Shown here piece by piece: positions 59,006 to 64,000 of a DNA stretch of 64,000 nucleotides. Position 1 is the stretch's first letter; every line of letters starts with the position of its first letter. The notes under the pieces were generated by a model. It did no database searches. It saw nothing but the letters and a program-made list of their open reading frames with translations, and was not told the DNA's origin. Source of the DNA: Epichloe hybrida (taxonomy: Eukaryota; Ascomycota; Sordariomycetes; Hypocreales; Clavicipitaceae). Position numbers and translations under genes: made by a program. Location: NCBI GenBank assembly GCA_019022495.1, contig JAFEKR010000009.1, positions 620,001 to 684,000 on the forward strand. The letters run 5' to 3'.

Positions 59006-60823
59006 TATTGAAATGTAGGGAGCTAGTTGCCAGTTAGCAACAGCTGTATAGGTGCAGCTCTACGGTTAGGGACTAGTAGAACCACCACGTTAGAATAACT
59101 AACGTAACGTAACAGAAGGTTATAGTAGTTATTAACTAATAGAATTTAATCTAGATTACTTTTATAATATCTAATAGAGTAATAGAATTATTGAAATGTA
59201 GGGAGCTAGTTGCCAGTTAGCAACAGCTGTACAGGTGTAGCTCTACGGTTAGGGACTAGTAAAACTACTACGTTAAATATTTAACGTAACGTAACGGAAA
59301 GTTATAGTAGTTATTAACTAATTAAATTAAATTTAAATTACTTTTATAATAGCTAATAAAGTAATAGAATTAATTTTAGTAATATTCTATAGGCAATGCG
59401 GCTATTAGATTAAGAGGCCTAGCTATCTAGCTAGATTAAAAAGATCTTCTTTCTCTTATATACTCACTAACTATATTAGTAAACCTAGACTACTAGAGAG
59501 GTCTTATAGGCTACTTTTTATTTTCTATAAAATTTATTTATATATAAAATCTAAAAAATTAACTTACTACTATACAAACTAGTAACCTATATATACTAAA
59601 TCTTAGTCTAAAAATATTCCTATATTAAATAAAAGCCCTATCTTCTAGCTTTAATTTGCTATATATAAGACTTTTATATAACTTTAGTTAAAGAGAAAAT
59701 TACTATTAAAGATAGCTATAGGATAACCTACGTATAGGGTAACCTACTTACCTAATTACTAGTGGCGTGGTTATAGCTACGCTTGTAGCTATAACGCAAT
59801 TAAATAATCCATAATTAATTAGAATTAGTTATTTATATAGTTAGTTATAACTATTAATAACTATAATATAGCTATTAATAGTTACTTATATAACTATTAA
59901 TAGCTATAGTGTAGCTATTAGGCTTGTAATATAAGCTAGTAATAAAAAGGTCCTTTAACTAGAAAGGGCTAAAAATAGGTCTTATTTTTAACACTCTCTC
60001 TACAAAAGAATTACATTAAAAGCAATGAAGCATACAAGAAGACTATAGGGTAAACAACAACTTTTAAACAATAACTTTTAGATAACAGATAAAAGGAAAA
60101 ACAGGAAAAGATAAAAGACCCCCTTTTGAATTCCTAGCTATTATTAAATATAGCTCCTTTTTTAGCATTGTTTTTGGTTCCCTATTAAAGGGGTTTAGTT
60201 ATTCGTTGTTAGTTTTTAGTGATTATTAAGCCCTAAAAGCTTAATAAAAGCCTAATAAAGAGGTATAGATCATGGTTTTATTAGACTATTTGCAAGCATT
60301 AACTTTATATTTAGATATTTAATCTTAGCTAAACCTACTAATACCTATTACCTAATATAGTTAAACTTTAGCAAAGTATGCTTAGTATAGCTATATAAGG
60401 CAGGGTTATAGGCTGTGGTTATAGCGCCTTAATTATCATAGAATATCTATATAGGGGGAGAAATAGGGGTTTTTAGCTCCTTAAATAGGCCTTAAAGCCA
60501 CTGTAACTCCTAGAAGGTCTTGTAAATAGCGTTAGCTTAAGCTTCTAATGTTAATAAAGCTATTATACTAGCTTTCTTTAATTTCTAGCTAATAGGTCTG
60601 CTAGCTAGCTTAAATAGATAAGCATATATAGATTTAGAGGTCTTTTTATCCCCTGTAAAATCACTATTATAATAACCTATTAGGCTTTTACTAGCTATAC
60701 CTTTAGGGTCTCTCCTATAGATTATAGCGAGAAATGTAGTCCCTAATAAGTACCTAAGTAGGGTTTTAGCTGCTTTTAGGTGCTTTATATAGGGGCTAGC
60801 TAGTGCTATAGATAGCCACTAGA
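59006..60823 (-). mobile_element. Truncated, inverted copy of the same copia family
   Basis: A nearly full LTR (59189-59993, about 805 bp) in reverse orientation is followed by reverse-complement internal sequence that matches the RNase H end of the nested copia element as far as about 60823. A second, partial LTR end (59006-59188) lies directly before it. RIP-type changes are heavy. The break at about 60824 falls at the start of a TGTAG repeat. Confidence 0.85.
59189..59993 (-). repeat. LTR of the inverted copia copy
   Basis: Starts TATTGAAATGTAGGGAGC and ends CTTATTTTTAACA on the plus strand, the reverse complement of the nested element's LTR ends. It is about 11 bp shorter. Confidence 0.85.
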
Positions 60824-61045
60824 GCTTTGTACTACACTTAGAGTATTGCACTAAAACGTGTAGTGTAGTGTAGTATTTGTAGTGTAGTGTAGTAACTACA
60901 CTATAAACTACACTACACTACAAACTACACTAACTATAAGGAAAAAAAAACTACACTACACTAACTACAAAAAAAAAACTATAATACATTACACTACAAT
61001 TTTTTTTTCCTAAACTACACTAACTACAAACACTATAAATATAGT
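60824..61045. repeat. TGTAG/CTACA-rich repeat, middle block
   Basis: Runs of GTGTAGTGTAG change to CTACACTACA orientation at about 60895, giving a locally palindromic block with A-runs. It marks the breakpoint of the inverted copia copy. Confidence 0.75.
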
Positions 61046-62514
61046 ATTAGACTTTTTATTAGTTATTAGTATTATAAGGATTAAAAAAATGCTAGTTATA
61101 TAAAAGCTTTTATTATTACCTATTTTATTTAATTAATTATAGAATTTATAATATTATATTATTTTAGTAATTTTACTATAACTAAGTAAGGTTATATATA
61201 ATATTATACTTTTTTAATAATATTCTTAACTTAATACTTTATTTCCCTAATATAACTTAAAGAAAAACCTTCTTATTATATTATTTACTATTTCTATGAA
61301 TTATTTTATATTTGTATAAATTATTATTATTACTTATTTTAAAAAAACTATAAAAAGAACTACTAGTAAACTTAATATAAGTAGCTTATTATATCTTATT
61401 ATAGCTTATAATAGCTTATAATAGCTTATAATACTAATATTACTAATATTACTAGTATTACTAAGATTACTAGTATTACTAAGATTACTAAGAGTACTAA
61501 GATTACTTATAATATTATTAGTGTTAAAGTTTAATAAATAATAAATAATAAATAAATAACTTAAATATAAATACTAGTAATTATAAGTAAATTACTATAG
61601 TAAAAGCTATAGTTTTTAATAACTTTATATTTTAAGGTTTTTAAAAATATTAATATTATAAAAATGTTTTCTCTTTTATATTTTTTTAAAATAATAATAA
61701 AAGTAAATAATAGTAATTAAGGTTATTAAAGCTTTTATAATAAGTATATATATATTCTTTTTACTAAATAGCTAATTATATAGCTAGTCCTAGTACTTTA
61801 ACTACCTTTTATAATAAGTATAGTATATTATATAAAACTAAGTCCTAGTATTATTTTTAAAAATAAGTTAAACTTATTTTTTATAGCTTAATTAAGCTAT
61901 ATAGGGTAATTAAAATAATACTATTAGTTATCTATTAATAAATTATAAATATTAGTTTATTATATTCTTTCTTTATATATTATTATAATAAGATATATAA
62001 AGTTACTATATATAACTTCTTAAAGCTTTAGAATTATAAAGCTTAAAGTAATATTTAATTAGTTTAAATAATAAATAAATAGTTTAAGCTTTTTTAAAGT
62101 TCTTATTATATAACTAGTAATATATTAATACTAAGTATATACTTTATTAACTTCTTATTATTTATTTAGATTTATTAACTAATTATATTATATTAGTTTA
62201 AGGTATTTTTAATTAAAATAATAATAATAAATTATAGAAATAGTAAATAATTAGTAGTAATAGTAAATAAAAGAATAAGTTAATTTTTCTTAAAGTTATA
62301 TTAGTAAAATAAAGTAATAAGTATAATAGTATTATTAAAAAGGTATAATATTATAAATAACCCTAGTTATAGTAAAATCCTTAAAAAAAGGTAAATATTA
62401 TAAATTCTATAACTAATTAAGTAAAATAGGTAATAATAAAAGCTTCTATATAACTAGCTTTCTTTTAATCCTTATAATAACATTATATAATAAAAAGACC
62501 CACTTTTTTTTTAC
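61046..62514. repeat. RIP-degraded TA-rich DNA
   Basis: About 1.5 kb without CpA/TpG or open frames. A short tandem stretch of TATTACTAAGATTACTAGTA-like units lies at about 61425-61510. The stretch 61744-61806 matches 42603-42665. Confidence 0.6.
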
Positions 62515-62830
62515 TAACACTAATTTGTAGTTTTTGTAGTTAGTGTAGTTAGTAACTACACTAACTACACTACACTACAAGCAAAAAAAAACTATAATAC
62601 ACTACACTATAAAAAAAAAAAAAACCTACATTACACTAACTACAAAAAAAAAAAAACTATAATACATTAACTACAAGAAAAAAAAACTACACTATAAATA
62701 CAAGATTTTCCTAAAAACTACACTAACTACACTACAAACAATACTCTGACTACACTACACTACATACTACACTATAAGGAGATTTTTTTACTACATGTAG
62801 TATTTGTAGTATTTTGTAGTATTTGTAGTA
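62515..62830. repeat. CTACA-rich repeat, right arm
   Basis: CTACACTACA words with A-runs. Positions 62683-62755 are the reverse complement of 58633-58705, so the two arms form a long inverted repeat enclosing the copia fragment. Confidence 0.75.
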
Positions 62831-62978
62831 TTTTCTTATATTTAATAATATTATAGCTTCTAATAGCTTATAATAGCTTATAGTATTATAAGGGTTAAAG
62901 TTTTTAAAAATATTAATAAAATAAAATACTTTTCTTTTTTTAAAAAAATAATTAAAGAAATAATAATAATATTAGTGT

Positions 62979-64000
62979 TAATGTGGCTTCCTCCGGACCC
63001 TCGGACAATAGTTAGTCCGGCCGTGGCCAAAGTGTAGGTCCACTAAAGGGATGCACACAATGCAATTAGCTATATTACAAGTAACCTTACATTGCTTACA
63101 GTGGCTTTACACTACTACCTCACTTTTCCCCCTTTTTACTTACTTTCTTTTCTAGCTAGATTTCTTTCCTTCTCTCTTTTCTTAGCTTATTATTATTAAC
63201 CTTATTATTATTATTAAATTTAACCCTTTTACACTAGTGTAATATTCCTTAGTATAACTAATACTAATTAGTAGTTAACTATAACTATAAATAAGCTAGG
63301 TATTATAAGAAAAGATATTTTTATAGATAATATAGCCTCTTACTTCTTAAGCTAACCTAGATAGGCTATTTAGGTAAAGAGATATAATTATAAAGTATAC
63401 TAAAGGAAAATAAACTAAAATCCTAGTTATAAGCTTATTAGACTTCTAAGGGATTAATTTATTAACTCTTAGGCCTTTAGGATATTTAGTTAATAATTAA
63501 TCTTATTATCTATTATAAGAAAACTAACTAAATAACTAAATCTATTACTATAAGGTATTTTATTTAAACCTAATGTTAAAAAATAACCCTTAGCTAAGCT
63601 AGCTAACTAATATAACCTCCCTTTACACTCTCTTTATAACTCCTTTTCTCTCTTTATAGCTTTTTATGCCTTAGTGCTTTAGGCATTAAGTTACTTCTAT
63701 ATCTATGCTATCTTTATAGCTTATTTTTCTCTCTTTTACTATTTTTTTTCTTTTACACTTTTTCTATTATTTTTATTATTTCCCTCTATTTATCTTATTA
63801 ATCCTACTAATCCTATTTATCCTATTTTATTTATCCTATTTATTTTATCCTATTTATTTTATCCTATTTATTTTACCCTATTTATCCTATTTATTTTGTT
63901 TATTCTATTTACCTTATTTTTCTTATTTTTCCTATTTTACCTATTTTTTAAGATTTACCTAGTTTATCCCTCTTAATAAACATAGAAATTACCCTATTAT
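62979..64000. repeat. Start of a further repeat element, running off the window
   Basis: At about 62980 the TA-rich DNA gives way to TGTGGCTTCCTCCGGACCCT..., about 150 bp of normal composition with a small palindrome (TCCGGAC...GTCCGGCC), and then pyrimidine-rich and TA-rich sequence to the edge. No coding frame is seen. The TG start is compatible with an LTR, but its partner is outside the window. Confidence 0.45.

Noticed and set aside
41392..64000. Centromere or telomere end
   Set aside because: No TTAGGG repeats and no satellite array of regular unit; the TA-rich state is explained by RIP of identifiable retroelements.

Overview
The window is nuclear DNA of a filamentous ascomycete, most likely a Sordariomycete and plausibly a member of the Hypocreales. 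The reasons are short GT-AG introns of 60-140 nt with CTRAC/CTAAT branch sites, compact genes with large ungened gaps, one-copy fungal housekeeping genes, and a right-hand third turned into a TA-rich desert with the mark of RIP (repeat-induced point mutation: CpA to TpA, leaving TAA/TAG at former Gln and Trp codons). Positions 1-41.2 kb are ordinary gene-bearing DNA. Positions 41.4-64 kb are transposon wreckage.

Left part (1-31 kb): the 3'-truncated GPI transamidase subunit GPI16 (-), LUC7 of the U1 snRNP (+), an RGG/coiled-coil protein (-), a seven-exon secreted Ala/Ser-rich protein built from tandemly duplicated phase-0 exons with repeated Lys-Arg sites (-), a LacZ-type GH2 beta-galactosidase (+), the glutathione-degrading WD40-M20 peptidase DUG2 (+), a damaged O-methyltransferase gene (+), a CDC4-type F-box/WD40 protein (+) and an unrecognised single-span membrane protein (+).

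Middle (28.6-41.2 kb): six adjacent genes look like a small-molecule gene cluster with no PKS, NRPS or terpene synthase: a cytochrome P450 (-), an L-arginine:amine amidinotransferase (+), a PaaK-type adenylate-forming ligase (+), a phosphatidylserine-decarboxylase-like amino-acid decarboxylase of the PsiD type (+), a TauD/TfdA-type Fe(II)/2-oxoglutarate oxygenase (-) and an ATP-grasp ligase (-). Together they could decarboxylate an amino acid, amidinate the amine with arginine as donor, join acids and amines with two ATP-dependent ligases, and oxidise the product. My working idea is a guanidino-amide or pseudopeptide. This is inference from family membership, and it is the most interesting system in the window. 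Two strong hairpins lie in the convergent gap inside the cluster.

Right part (41.4-64 kb): a RIP-degraded Ty3/gypsy element in minus orientation (270-bp LTRs, 5-bp target duplication AATAC) contains a nested, less degraded Ty1/copia element in plus orientation (816-bp LTRs, duplication ATTAC). The copia leader carries seven short TTCCCTTCTATAAAA hairpin repeats. Beyond it lie a truncated inverted copy of the same copia family, arrays of a TGTAG-rich repeat in inverted arrangement, and the start of another element at about 62.98 kb. I found no intact gene in this part, and no tRNA, rRNA or CRISPR array anywhere. All gene models were spliced by hand from the sequence.
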